Below are positions 44,471 to 53,257 of a stretch of 64,000 nt of DNA, in pieces. This DNA is from DTYU01 sp040757355 (GTDB taxonomy: Bacteria > Bacillota > Desulfotomaculia > Desulfotomaculales > Ammonificaceae), in the NCBI GenBank assembly GCA_040757355.1, contig JBFLWY010000009.1, forward strand, positions 1 to 64,000, given 5' to 3'. The stretch's first letter is position 1; each line of letters starts with the position of its first letter. A program made the position numbers and the translations under genes. The notes beneath the pieces were generated by a model, which was not told the origin of the DNA, searched no databases, and saw only the letters and a program-made list of their open reading frames with translations.

Positions 44471-45334
44471 ATGCCTTTAGTCACCACAGAGCGTCTTTTG
44501 AAGGCAGCAGCCAAAGGCGGCTATGCCGTAGGAGCCTTTAACTGCAATAATATGGAGATTGTTCAGGCGATCGTTGCTGCCGCAGAGGCCGAGAATGCGC
44601 CGGTTATTCTTCAGGCAAGTCAGGGAGCCATCAAGTATGCCGGTCTGAACTACATTGCCGCTATGGCGAAAAACGCGATCGCGGAGGCTCATGTTCCTGT
44701 GGCGCTCCATCTAGATCACGGAACGAGTTTCGAACAGGTTGTGCGTTGCATTGCCGCCGGGTTCAGCTCGGTGATGATCGACGGTTCCCGCCTGCCGCTT
44801 GAGGAGAATATATCTTTAACCCGGCAGGTGGTGACTGTTGCCCGTGCGGTAAGGGTGTCTGTAGAGGCGGAACTCGGGAAGATAGGCGGTACGGAAGACG
44901 ATATTTCGGTAGCAGAAGCGGAAGCCCTTTTCACTGATCCGGACGAAGCGGTTTATTTTGTGAACCAAACGGGTGTCGATGCGCTTGCTGTTGCTATCGG
45001 TACAGCCCACGGACGGTATAAAGGAGAGCCCCGGCTCGACTTTGAGCGCCTCAGCCGTATTGCAGGGCTGATCCAGGTCCCGCTGGTGCTGCACGGTTCT
45101 TCCGGTGTTCCGGCCGAGGCAATAAGGGAAGCCATCCGGCGCGGCATCCGAAAGGTCAACATCGACACCGACATCCGGGAAGCATTCACCGGCGCACTCC
45201 GGCAGGTTCTGGAAAGCGATCCCGGTGAAATCGACCCCCGGAAAGTCCTGGGGCCGGCCCGCGAAGCTGCTGTCAACGTTATCAGGGGAAAAATTAGACT
45301 TTTTGGTAGCGCAAACAAGGCAAATACGGTATAA
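44471..45334 (+). CDS. fba: Class II fructose-1,6-bisphosphate aldolase
   Basis: 287 residues, ATG 44471 after GGAGGTAA. Zinc ligands and catalytic residues of class II aldolases are visible in HLDHGTSF (near residue 82), EAELGKIGGTED, GTAHGRYKG and LHGSSGVP, with the phosphate-binding NIDTDIREAF. It splits fructose-1,6-bisphosphate into DHAP and glyceraldehyde-3-phosphate in glycolysis and gluconeogenesis. It precedes tal, as in Bacillus. Confidence 0.96.
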   Translation: MPLVTTERLLKAAAKGGYAVGAFNCNNMEIVQAIVAAAEAENAPVILQASQGAIKYAGLNYIAAMAKNAIAEAHVPVALHLDHGTSFEQVVRCIAAGFSSVMIDGSRLPLEENISLTRQVVTVARAVRVSVEAELGKIGGTEDDISVAEAEALFTDPDEAVYFVNQTGVDALAVAIGTAHGRYKGEPRLDFERLSRIAGLIQVPLVLHGSSGVPAEAIREAIRRGIRKVNIDTDIREAFTGALRQVLESDPGEIDPRKVLGPAREAAVNVIRGKIRLFGSANKANTV

Positions 45335-45381
45335 TTACAGCGAAACCTTAAAAACAGTCTCCCCAGAAGAGGTGGCCAACT

Positions 45382-46032
45382 ATTAAACTCTTCCTTGATA
45401 CAGCCAATATAGAGGAGATTCGCCAGGCGGCAGCTCTCGGTGTGATTCACGGAGTGACCACCAACCCGTCCTTAATTGCTAAGGAAGGGCGCGATTTTCA
45501 AGCCGTAGTTAAGGAGATAACCGCTATTGTTGACGGACCGGTTAGTGCGGAAGTCATCAGTCTTGAAGCGGACGGAATGGTCCGGGAAGCTGAAGAACTG
45601 GCGAAGATCCACCCTAATGTAGTGATCAAGATTCCCATTACCACTGAAGGTTTAAAAGCTGTCAAAGCTTTAAAAAAAAGAGGGATAAGGACGAACGTTA
45701 CCCTTGTTTTCTCCGCGAACCAGGCGCTGTTGGCGGCTTTGGCCGGTGCCAGCTTTGTGAGTCCTTTTGTGGGACGCCTTGACGATGTGGGACATGACGG
45801 TATGTCACTTATAACTGAGATTGCCGAAATTTTTTCGTATTATCACATCCCTACAGAGATCATCGCTGCAAGCATCCGTCACCCCCTTCACGTAATTGCT
45901 TCGGCCCGCGCGGGAGCGCACATCGCAACAATTCCGTACAAGGTTCTGTTGCAGATGGTCAAACACCCCCTGACGGATGTAGGCATCGAGAAATTCCTAG
46001 CCGACTGGGGCAAAATGCACGAGAAGAAATGA
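45382..46032 (+). CDS. tal: Transaldolase / fructose-6-phosphate aldolase family, apparent ATT start
   Basis: 216 residues if read from ATT 45382: MKLFLDTANIEEIRQAA follows, the exact canonical N-terminus of this short transaldolase family. GAGGTGG at 45369-45375 is 6 bases upstream. No ATG, GTG or TTG lies in frame between the upstream TAA (45349) and GTG 45442, and starting at the latter would remove the catalytic Asp of LDTAN. Schiff-base Lys83 is in VIKIPIT, with TNPSLIAKEG and GRLDDVGHDG also present. It exchanges dihydroxyacetone units in the pentose phosphate pathway. The rare start codon may keep its level low; a sequencing error is the alternative. Confidence 0.9.
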   Translation: MKLFLDTANIEEIRQAAALGVIHGVTTNPSLIAKEGRDFQAVVKEITAIVDGPVSAEVISLEADGMVREAEELAKIHPNVVIKIPITTEGLKAVKALKKRGIRTNVTLVFSANQALLAALAGASFVSPFVGRLDDVGHDGMSLITEIAEIFSYYHIPTEIIAASIRHPLHVIASARAGAHIATIPYKVLLQMVKHPLTDVGIEKFLADWGKMHEKK

Positions 46033-46333
46033 GTTGTGTGGCCCCCAGAGGTTATAATCTTTCTGTTAAGAGGGTAGAATAAATAAATAGCTAATACGTG
46101 TGAATAATTATGTGGGAAAGCCGCAGGTATTAATTCCCCTTGCTTTTCCCCGGAGAATCTATGAAGTTCCACTCTGGTTCCTACGAATAAGAGATTAAGG
46201 GCTTCTTCACGACCGTGTTCATTAGAGAAACAAGGCAATAGACTGCTTCTGTTGGATAACCGCCTCGTGCAGCAGAAAGAAACTGCTTGTGTCCCCGTTA
46301 TGTCTTGATATTGAAATCAAGGAGTGAACAAAA
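46033..46333. other. Spacer between tal and rho
   Basis: About 300 bases without a supported gene. CAAGGAG at 46318-46324 is the rho ribosome site. No terminator or known RNA is recognised. Confidence 0.45.
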
Positions 46334-47650
46334 TTGTTCGCAGGCAATGACCTTGAGTCAAAAACCGTAGCCGAACTCTATAAGATAGCACGTGATTTGG
46401 ATATCCCAGGGTATTACCGGCTGCGAAAACAAGAGTTAATCTATGAGATCCGGAAAACACGACTGGAGAAGGAAGGGTTGATGTATGCCCAGGGGGTGTT
46501 GGAAATCCTTCCTGACGGCTACGGTTTTTTGAGGCCTTTCAAGTACCTCCCTTCGGGAGACGACATCTACGTTTCGGCCTCGCAGATACGCAAGTTCGAG
46601 CTTCGAACCGGAGATCTGGTAGCGGGCCAAGTACGCAGACCTAAGGAAAGTGAAAGGTATTTTGCGCTGTTGCGTGTGGAAAAGGTTAATGACGCCGATC
46701 CGGTCCAGCTTGCAGAACGGATTCATTTCGACAGCCTGACCCCCCTCTACCCGAGTGAACGCATCCGGCTTGAAACCGCACCGAACCGAATTTCCACCAG
46801 GATTATCGACCTCATATCTCCCTTAGGCAAAGGCCAGCGCGGCCTGATCGTGGCCCCGCCGAAAGCCGGAAAAACAACCCTGCTGAAAGAGATCGCCAAC
46901 AGCATCACCGCTAATCATCCTGATATTTACCTTATTGTGCTCCTAATTGACGAACGTCCTGAAGAGGTTACAGACATTGAGCGTTCTGTGCAGGGCGAGG
47001 TCGTAAGTTCCACTTTCGATGAACCGCCGGAAAACCACGTTAAGGTTGCAGAAATGGTGTTGGAGCGGGCAAAAAGACTAGTGGAGCATAAGCGTGACGT
47101 GGCGATTCTGCTTGACAGCATCACCCGCTTGGCCCGTGCACATAACCTGGTGGTACCGCCGAGCGGGCGGACGTTGTCAGGCGGCGTAGACCCTGCTGCT
47201 TTGCACAAACCAAAACGCTTCTTTGGTGCGGCGCGGAAGCTTGAGGAAGGCGGCAGTCTGACAATTCTCGCGACAGCGCTGATTGAAACCGGGAGCCGTA
47301 TGGACGATGTCATCTTTGAAGAGTTCAAAGGCACGGGTAACATGGAACTGGTCCTAGACCGGAGGCTGGCGGAGCGCCGGATATTCCCGGCAATCGACGT
47401 ACAGCGTTCCGGGACGCGGAAGGAAGAGTTGTTGCTCGCCCGCGATGAACTTGAGCTGATCTGGTACTTCCGGAAGGCCACAAACCAGATGACTCCTTGG
47501 GAAGCAATGGACCATCTTCTTGAGGAGATCCGGCGCACAAAAACGAACACTGATCTCGTGCGTAATTTTCAGGCTTTCAAGCAAGCAACCGGGGACAAGG
47601 TGGACCTGGAGTATACTCCCTCGCGCCGCGGTATAAACTTGGGAAGCTGA
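46334..47650 (+). CDS. rho: Transcription termination factor Rho
   Basis: 438 residues, TTG 46334 with CAAGGAG 9 bases upstream. It comprises a Rho_N domain (SKTVAELYKIARDLDIPGYYRLRKQELIYEI), a cold-shock-like RNA-binding domain (GVLEILPDGYGFLRP), and the hexameric ATPase with Walker A PPKAGKTTLL near residue 176, Walker B VAILLDSITRLARA and the Q-loop region. The enzyme unwinds RNA-DNA hybrids to end untranslated transcripts. Length is typical without the large insertions of Actinobacteria. Confidence 0.98.
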   Translation: MFAGNDLESKTVAELYKIARDLDIPGYYRLRKQELIYEIRKTRLEKEGLMYAQGVLEILPDGYGFLRPFKYLPSGDDIYVSASQIRKFELRTGDLVAGQVRRPKESERYFALLRVEKVNDADPVQLAERIHFDSLTPLYPSERIRLETAPNRISTRIIDLISPLGKGQRGLIVAPPKAGKTTLLKEIANSITANHPDIYLIVLLIDERPEEVTDIERSVQGEVVSSTFDEPPENHVKVAEMVLERAKRLVEHKRDVAILLDSITRLARAHNLVVPPSGRTLSGGVDPAALHKPKRFFGAARKLEEGGSLTILATALIETGSRMDDVIFEEFKGTGNMELVLDRRLAERRIFPAIDVQRSGTRKEELLLARDELELIWYFRKATNQMTPWEAMDHLLEEIRRTKTNTDLVRNFQAFKQATGDKVDLEYTPSRRGINLGS

Positions 47651-47676
47651 TTGACGCAGCGGTTTTTACCCCAAGC

Positions 47677-47710
47677 ACACGGTCCTTAAAGGCCGTGTTT
47701 TTGTTTTTTC
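47677..47710 (+). terminator. Rho-independent terminator after rho
   Basis: ACACGG (47677-47682) pairs with CCGTGT (47693-47698), extended by TCC/GG around a TTAAA loop, followed by TTTTTGTTTTTT. Confidence 0.9.
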
Positions 47711-47711
47711 C

Positions 47712-47867
47712 TGAAAATAGTTCGAAGAGTTCGACGTTGGACGTTGTAATGCCGCTGTCGTTTGTCCCCCCAGCACTCAGGGGTCGGTAGGAGTAAACCA
47801 GCATTCCATTGTTTTAACTGGTATTTTGCTTCCGCTCTCATTCTCCAAAGACGAACTGAGTGCTGGG
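47712..47867. repeat. Dispersed repeat: heptamers plus 99-bp inverted-end element
   Basis: GAAAATAGTTCGAA head, two or three TTCGACG/TTGGACG heptamers, then CCCAGCACTCA (47769-47779) and TGAGTGCTGGG (47857-47867), a perfect 11-bp inverted pair. The interior is not related to other copies. Confidence 0.8.
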
Positions 47868-48030
47868 TGAGCCTGACAAAGCCAGGCGAAGTCTATCACC
47901 GCGCGCGACTGGAGCACAGTGCAGCCTGGGGACTAACGGCAGGTAAGGCATTTTTTTATGCCTCTGTTGGTGCCGCCCCAAGCGTCATGAAGGTCTTCTA
48001 AGCCCTGAGGGGGTTTTTAGCATAAATAAG
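47868..48030 (+). promoter_or_regulatory. Possible structured leader of the LysM-M23 gene
   Basis: Contains a hairpin AGGCAT/ATGCCT around a T-run near 47948-47966. Near 48003-48018 a small CCCT/AGGG stem is followed by five T, like an attenuator. Cell-wall hydrolase genes of Bacillota are often under c-di-AMP (ydaO) riboswitches, but the conserved ydaO blocks are not recognised here. Its nature is open. Confidence 0.35.
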
Positions 48031-48037
48031 GGGCACC

Positions 48038-48946
48038 GTGGCAAAAATAAACTTAGAATATTTTACCATAAATGAGAAGAGAAAATATCCAAAGGGAGAA
48101 AGCGGTAAGATAATGAGCGCCAAGGTATTAGTAATGGTACTCGTCATCGTGGTACTGTCCTCTGCGTTGACAGAGCAAACGGCGGAGGCCGGGTACGATG
48201 AGCAGCTTTTTGGCGAGCCATATCCTGCGGCGGCCAGCGTGCAGGGTCTCCCTACCTATTACCGTGTCGAAGTGGGGGACACCCTCTGGGATATAGCCGG
48301 ACGTTACGGGGTTCGCCCCGATGTTATCGCACAGACTAACGGTCTTTCGTCCAGCGATTTGATTTACGCTGGCCAGTACATTGTGATTCCGGCCGGCGGT
48401 CTGATTCACCGGGTTGTTGAGGGTGATACCTTGTGGGAGATTGCTACGTACTACGGTGTGGCGTTGGAGGAACTTTTGCGGGTAAACAGCCTCGGCACCG
48501 ATGAACCGCTTATGGTTGGGGCGGAGCTGTTGATACCGGTTACTTTTCCGGAATTGGCGCTCGACGTCCGTGGCGAGCGTGATTCGTTCAGTTGGCCGGT
48601 CCTTGGTCCGATAACATCTCCCTTCGGGATGCGTGACGGCAGGCTCCACGAGGGGTTGGACATCGCCGCTGACGCCGGTACACCGGTGCGGGCGGCGGCG
48701 GATGGCCGGGTGGTATGCGCCGGACCGGCTGGGACTTACGGGCTTCTCGTGATACTGACGCATCGCGATGGTTGGGCTACATACTACGCCCACTGCGACC
48801 GGATTACAGTTACGACCGGTCAGGCGGTCTCGGCGGGGCAATTAATAGGTACCGTCGGGAGCACCGGGCATTCTACCGGACCGCACCTGCACTTTGAGGT
48901 CCGTTTGGACGGTGTTCCGTATGATCCCGGAGCTTTCCTTCCCTAA
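48038..48946 (+). CDS. Exported LysM-LysM-M23 peptidoglycan endopeptidase
   Basis: 302 residues from GTG 48038 (AAGGGG just upstream); ATG 48113 would give a shorter signal peptide and is possible. A hydrophobic segment (VLVMVLVIVVLSSALTEQTAEA) is the signal or anchor. Two LysM domains follow (YRVEVGDTLWDIAGRYGVRPDVI and HRVVEGDTLWEIATYYGV), then an M23 LytM-type zinc peptidase with HEGLDIA, YYAHCD and HLHFEV ligands. It binds glycan and cuts peptide crosslinks outside the cell. In spore formers this architecture also acts in engulfment or the cortex. A dispersed repeat follows at once. Confidence 0.92.
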   Translation: MAKINLEYFTINEKRKYPKGESGKIMSAKVLVMVLVIVVLSSALTEQTAEAGYDEQLFGEPYPAAASVQGLPTYYRVEVGDTLWDIAGRYGVRPDVIAQTNGLSSSDLIYAGQYIVIPAGGLIHRVVEGDTLWEIATYYGVALEELLRVNSLGTDEPLMVGAELLIPVTFPELALDVRGERDSFSWPVLGPITSPFGMRDGRLHEGLDIAADAGTPVRAAADGRVVCAGPAGTYGLLVILTHRDGWATYYAHCDRITVTTGQAVSAGQLIGTVGSTGHSTGPHLHFEVRLDGVPYDPGAFLP

Positions 48947-49058
48947 AAATAGTTCGAAGTTTGGCTGAAACGGACCGAGTTTTAGCGTCGGTTCGAAGTT
49001 CGAAGTTGACCTCAAATTGATGGACCATCAGGGTCCGTTCAACGTTCAACGTTAAAAG
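48944..49058. repeat. Heptamer repeat arrays without the inverted-end element
   Basis: AAAAATAGTTCGAA head at 48945, a GGTTCGA/AGTTCGA/AGTTGAC array at 48989-49012, and an inverted GGGTCCG plus TTCAACG/TTCAACG array at 49031-49050. The same head and GGACCC boundary occur at 42203 and 17753. Confidence 0.7.
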
Positions 49059-49167
49059 CCAACGTGCACGAACGCGGTGCAACCGCAACAAGACGGAAGT
49101 CAGATACAATAAGTGTCTGGGGCAAGGTGAGCTGTATGAATTCGCTGTGCGAATCCTACGAAAAGTC

Positions 49168-50439
49168 TCACCTCTCAGCGCCAGTTTTGCGGTGGGTATT
49201 GGCAAAACGGGCGGGGTCGGGGTTGAAGAACTCCCGGCTGAATTCCTTAACAAAACGGTTGCCTTCAATGTACCCGCTGTCCCACGTGGCGTCGATGCTG
49301 ATCCAATTTCCGCCTATCAGAACTTCATTCCAGGCGTGGTTGGGTTGGGCCGGCCAGGCTTCGCCTTTTTGCCGGGCGTACCCCTCGACAACGACTGCGG
49401 GAATGCCGTTGGCCCGGCAAAGCCCGGCCACCAGGCGGCTAAAGTGTTCACACACGCCTTTTTTCAGACTGAGTACTTCCGAAGCGGATTTTCGTACAAG
49501 GTTATTCTGCTGTATGGCCGCCATATCGTACTCGATATTCTGTGCCACCCAGTCGTGAATAGCGGAGACCGTGGCCATTGGGTCCTCTTTTGCAAGTTGC
49601 CGGGCGAGTTGAAGGACTTCCGGGTGATTCCAGTCTATCAGATCGATCGGCGCTAATGCACGGAAGTCGTCCGAGTTTGTGTTTTTCACCTTAAAACCTG
49701 CCAGGCCGAACAAGGAGCCGTTTTGAGGCGGACTGCACACAGTGACGATGTATTCACCTGGCCCGAACGGAAGCCAGACCTGGCCTTTCACGACCCCGTT
49801 TTTAACTTCAAGTGACTGGTCGCTGCGGTTGGATCCCTTTTCCACTATTACGATTACTTCAGAAGTCGCTTTCTGTATCGTTCCTACGAGGTCTACCCTT
49901 GTGTCGGCCTCTACGTGTCCAGCTTTAGGCTGTAGCAGCTTCATCCCGGCATCATACCCGTGACGGTAAATCTTCACGGGCTCAGTCGTCAAAGGGCGTG
50001 TCCAGCCGGGAAGATTCAGCAGGTTTTCACTAAGGTAAGCAGTGTTCTCCAAAGGATGCCAGGTGACGTAAAAACCCAGCATTTCGCTGAGAAAGCGAAT
50101 CGGGACGAGGGTGCGCCCGTTGGACAAACGGGCGGGCGTTTCAAGGGTTGCCGGACGGTCACCGATCAGTACCTGGGCTGAGTCAACGGTTAAGGTGACG
50201 GTCAAGTCTTCTTTCGTGATGGTTATTTGTCTTGTTGTATCGTCGTAATATACCGAGGCGTGCAGAGCCTCCGCCGCGGTCCGCAAGGGCACCAGGAGAC
50301 GCCCGTTTTCGATAACCGGTGAAACCTCGGGGTTCAGCGTGTATCCGTTGGCGACAAGGCCGACCGGGGCGGCTGAGGCCGCGGTTGCGGGCAATAAAAA
50401 AAACAGGGTGAGCGCGATAATATACCTGATTGACTGCAA
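49168..50439 (-). CDS. Exported copper-amine-oxidase-N / transglutaminase-like protein
   Basis: About 423 residues; TTG 50439 with GGGGTG upstream is preferred, GTG 50448 is the alternative. A signal peptide (YIIALTLFFLLPATAASAA) precedes a copper amine oxidase N-terminal-like domain made of two repeats (ENGRLLVPLRTAAEAL, SNGRTLVPIRFLSEMLGF). The C-terminal transglutaminase-like domain has its triad in KKGVCEHFSRL (Cys), NHAWNEV (His) and IDATWDSG (Asp). Such proteins are cell-surface cysteine proteases or crosslinking enzymes; which one applies is unknown. It is transcribed convergently to the LysM-M23 gene, and glgP lies upstream on the same strand. Confidence 0.9.
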   Translation of the reverse strand: MQSIRYIIALTLFFLLPATAASAAPVGLVANGYTLNPEVSPVIENGRLLVPLRTAAEALHASVYYDDTTRQITITKEDLTVTLTVDSAQVLIGDRPATLETPARLSNGRTLVPIRFLSEMLGFYVTWHPLENTAYLSENLLNLPGWTRPLTTEPVKIYRHGYDAGMKLLQPKAGHVEADTRVDLVGTIQKATSEVIVIVEKGSNRSDQSLEVKNGVVKGQVWLPFGPGEYIVTVCSPPQNGSLFGLAGFKVKNTNSDDFRALAPIDLIDWNHPEVLQLARQLAKEDPMATVSAIHDWVAQNIEYDMAAIQQNNLVRKSASEVLSLKKGVCEHFSRLVAGLCRANGIPAVVVEGYARQKGEAWPAQPNHAWNEVLIGGNWISIDATWDSGYIEGNRFVKEFSREFFNPDPARFANTHRKTGAER

Positions 50440-50535
50440 GACGTACACCCCGAATCATTGTTTAACATTACATTTCGGCAAAGATATGGGCTTTTTGAGG
50501 GTAGCCCCGGCCCGCTTTCTGCACGCGTCTTTCTT

Positions 50536-53091
50536 CTAAAACTCCGGTGCCCACGTTACAAGCGGTATTTCGAACGGGTGGACCAAGTCCGGATGACTTG
50601 GACGGACGCGGACGGTGAATCCAAGCGTGCCCTGTGTCAGGCTAACCTTTGCTTCGTACAGATAGTTGGAGTCCGATTGGGACTCTGCGGGAACCATCGG
50701 TATGCCGGTTGGCTCAAGCAGCATCCTGTCTTTCGCCTTGCCTAAAACCACCTCAACCACTACGTCTTTTGGTTGAATTGCGCCGAGGTGGACGAGAGCT
50801 GAAATGCCGACTACATCACCGGCCACGGGGAGTGCCGGTTTTTCAACGGTGATGGAGTCAATCCGAACAGAAGGCCAGTTTTGAGTTATGTACTGCCTGA
50901 AGTCTCGCAGGTGTTTGGCTGCGGCGTAATTGTTCTGAACAACATGATTGTACCGTTCCATCAGGGGGACATAAAAGCGCGAAGTGTACTCCTTTATCAT
51001 GCGTCCGGTGCAGAAGAAATGGGGGACGGAACGCCAGCCGTTCCGGATGACGTCAACCCAGGCGCGGGGTACGCCGTGCGTGCGCTCATAGTACGCTGGG
51101 ATTACTATATCCTCGAGGACTGCGTAAAGTGCGAGGCTATCATAATAGTCCTGCAGCCCTTCGTCCGAATAAACCTCTCCACGGCCGACGGCAAAACCGT
51201 TTTGGCCGTCGTAGGCCTCCGGCCACCACCCGTCAAGGACGCTTAAGTGGACGGTACCGTTTAAGACCGCCTTCTGGCCGCTGGTACCACTGGCCTCCAG
51301 CGGCCGCCGCGGCGTGTTGATCCATACGTCCGCCCCCTGAACCATGCACCGGGCCATCGCTATATCATAATCTTCGATAAAGGCGATTCGCCCTTTGAAT
51401 GGTTCCTGCTGGCTGAGATCATAAATCTGCTTAATTATTTCCTGGCCCGCGCGGTCGGCGGGATGGGCCTTCCCCGCAAAAATTAACTGTACCGGTCTTG
51501 CCGGGTCGGTGATCATTTTGGCGAGTCGTTCCCGGTCCTGTAAAAGGAGGTTTGCTCGCTTGTATGTGGCGAATCGCCGGGCGAATACAAGGGTTAAAGC
51601 ATCCGGCGGCAGGTATGTTTCTATTTCCTTTAACTGGGAAGGAGAAGCGTAGTACCTGAGGCGCTGGTTTAAAAGGCTCGCCCGGCACTTGTCAAGCATC
51701 TTGGCTTTAAGCTCCCTTCGGACCCCCCAGATTTCGGCAGCGGACATTTTAGCGATTTTCTCCCAAGCCTCCGGGCTATTCTTTGGTGTGCGCCAATTGT
51801 CACCTGCCAGTCGGTTAAAGCGTTCTACCCATTCCGGTGCCAACCACGTTTCAATATGCACCCCGTTTGTTACGGTATCTACTGGAATCTCGTGAGCCGG
51901 GATGCCGGGATAAATACTGAATAACATCCGTCTGGTGGTTTCTTGGTGCAGTCGGCTCACGGCATTGGTGTAAGCGGCGTGCTTGTGGGCAAGCAGTGTC
52001 ATGTTGTATCCCTGCCGGTTGTGGTCATAAGCCGGCTCGAGTATCAAACGCCAGTCCAGGCCAAGTTGCGGTAAGGACCGGTCCAAATGGCTGCCGAGCA
52101 GCTCCGGCTGGAAGATGTCGTGTCCCGCAGGTACGGGCGTGTGGGTGGTGAAAACGGTGGAAGCGCGAATTACCTCCCGGGCCGTTTCAAGGTCCAGCCC
52201 TTGACAGGTCAATTCCCGGAGACGTTCGATGATTGAAAAGGCAGCGTGTCCTTCGTTTATGTGCCAGACAGCCGGTGAGATACCGACTGCACGCAGGGCC
52301 CGGACGCCGCCGATGCCCAGAAGCAGTTCCTGAACAAGGCGCATCTCGTGGTCGCCGCCGTATAGCCGGCCGGTAAGCTGCCGGTCCGGGACGCGGTTGC
52401 GGGGAGTGTCTGAGTCAAGGAGGTACAGGCTGACTCTACCTACCGAAGCCTGCCAGATTCTCAGCGCAACTTGCCGGCATCCCGTATTATCCGAAAGTTC
52501 CACCTGTACCTCAAGCTCCCGGCCGTCCTGATCAGTCAACAGGCTGATGGGCATCTTGTAAAAATTCAGCAACGGGTAGCGGGCGTCCTGCCAACCTTCC
52601 GGGTTTACCTCCTGGTTGAAGTATCCGAACTTGTAGAGAAGCCCTACAGCCACCAGCGGGATACCCAAGTCGCTGGCTGCCTTCAGGTGGTCGCCCGCAA
52701 GCAGACCCAGGCCGCCGGAGTAAATCGGCAGGCACTCGTGAATGCCGAATTCTGCGGACATATAGGCGATGACCTTGCCGTTTTTGGCGGGAAAGGTCTC
52801 GTCGTACCAGGTTGACTGTTCCAGGTATTTGTCAAACTGCTGTAGGTACTCCCTGTAAATCTCTAAGAATTCGTGGTTTTGTGAAGCTTCATCGAGTCTT
52901 TCCTGGGGCAGGGAAAGAAGAAAAGCAATCGGGTTGTGGTGGAGGGCGTTCCACAGCTCCGCATCGAGCCAATGGAAGAGGGCGTCAGCACCCGGTTCCC
53001 ACGACCACCAGAAGTTCTTGGCGATGTCGGGAAGTCTTGCCAGCGAAGGCGGCATCGGCGGCAAAACGGCAAGTGATTTAAAGAAATACAA
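50536..53091 (-). CDS. glgP: Alpha-glucan phosphorylase
   Basis: 851 residues from TTG 53091 (AGGGGGTG upstream); earlier in-frame starts lack a site. It has the short-form GT35 pattern with an N-terminal DUF3417 region (LPDIAKNFWWSWEP), GLGLLAGDHLKAASDLG, NEGHAAFSIIERLREL, and the PLP-lysine region ASGTSGQKAVLNGTVHLSVLDGWWPE. It releases glucose-1-phosphate from glycogen-like glucans with phosphate. A C-terminal beta-rich extension follows. No other glycogen genes are near. Together with fba and apgM it feeds glycolysis. Confidence 0.95.
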   Translation of the reverse strand: MYFFKSLAVLPPMPPSLARLPDIAKNFWWSWEPGADALFHWLDAELWNALHHNPIAFLLSLPQERLDEASQNHEFLEIYREYLQQFDKYLEQSTWYDETFPAKNGKVIAYMSAEFGIHECLPIYSGGLGLLAGDHLKAASDLGIPLVAVGLLYKFGYFNQEVNPEGWQDARYPLLNFYKMPISLLTDQDGRELEVQVELSDNTGCRQVALRIWQASVGRVSLYLLDSDTPRNRVPDRQLTGRLYGGDHEMRLVQELLLGIGGVRALRAVGISPAVWHINEGHAAFSIIERLRELTCQGLDLETAREVIRASTVFTTHTPVPAGHDIFQPELLGSHLDRSLPQLGLDWRLILEPAYDHNRQGYNMTLLAHKHAAYTNAVSRLHQETTRRMLFSIYPGIPAHEIPVDTVTNGVHIETWLAPEWVERFNRLAGDNWRTPKNSPEAWEKIAKMSAAEIWGVRRELKAKMLDKCRASLLNQRLRYYASPSQLKEIETYLPPDALTLVFARRFATYKRANLLLQDRERLAKMITDPARPVQLIFAGKAHPADRAGQEIIKQIYDLSQQEPFKGRIAFIEDYDIAMARCMVQGADVWINTPRRPLEASGTSGQKAVLNGTVHLSVLDGWWPEAYDGQNGFAVGRGEVYSDEGLQDYYDSLALYAVLEDIVIPAYYERTHGVPRAWVDVIRNGWRSVPHFFCTGRMIKEYTSRFYVPLMERYNHVVQNNYAAAKHLRDFRQYITQNWPSVRIDSITVEKPALPVAGDVVGISALVHLGAIQPKDVVVEVVLGKAKDRMLLEPTGIPMVPAESQSDSNYLYEAKVSLTQGTLGFTVRVRPSHPDLVHPFEIPLVTWAPEF

Positions 53092-53257
53092 ACGAGCACC
53101 CCCTGTTTGTACCCGACCCCTAAGGATGTTATTACTGTTAATCGTACAAAAATGAGTTTTCATTAGGGAAGTCACCAAAATTTTCGGCGGCTTTTCAGCT
53201 TTATTGCGAAATATGCTTAAGTCAGGGCGAGGTGTCGGTAACGGCCTCCCTGCAGCG

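Noticed and set aside
45442..45470. GTG 45442 as the start of transaldolase
   Set aside because: It would delete the first 20 residues, including the conserved LDTAN catalytic segment.
47868..48030. c-di-AMP (ydaO) riboswitch before the LysM-M23 gene
   Set aside because: Position and target gene fit, but the conserved aptamer blocks could not be found by eye.
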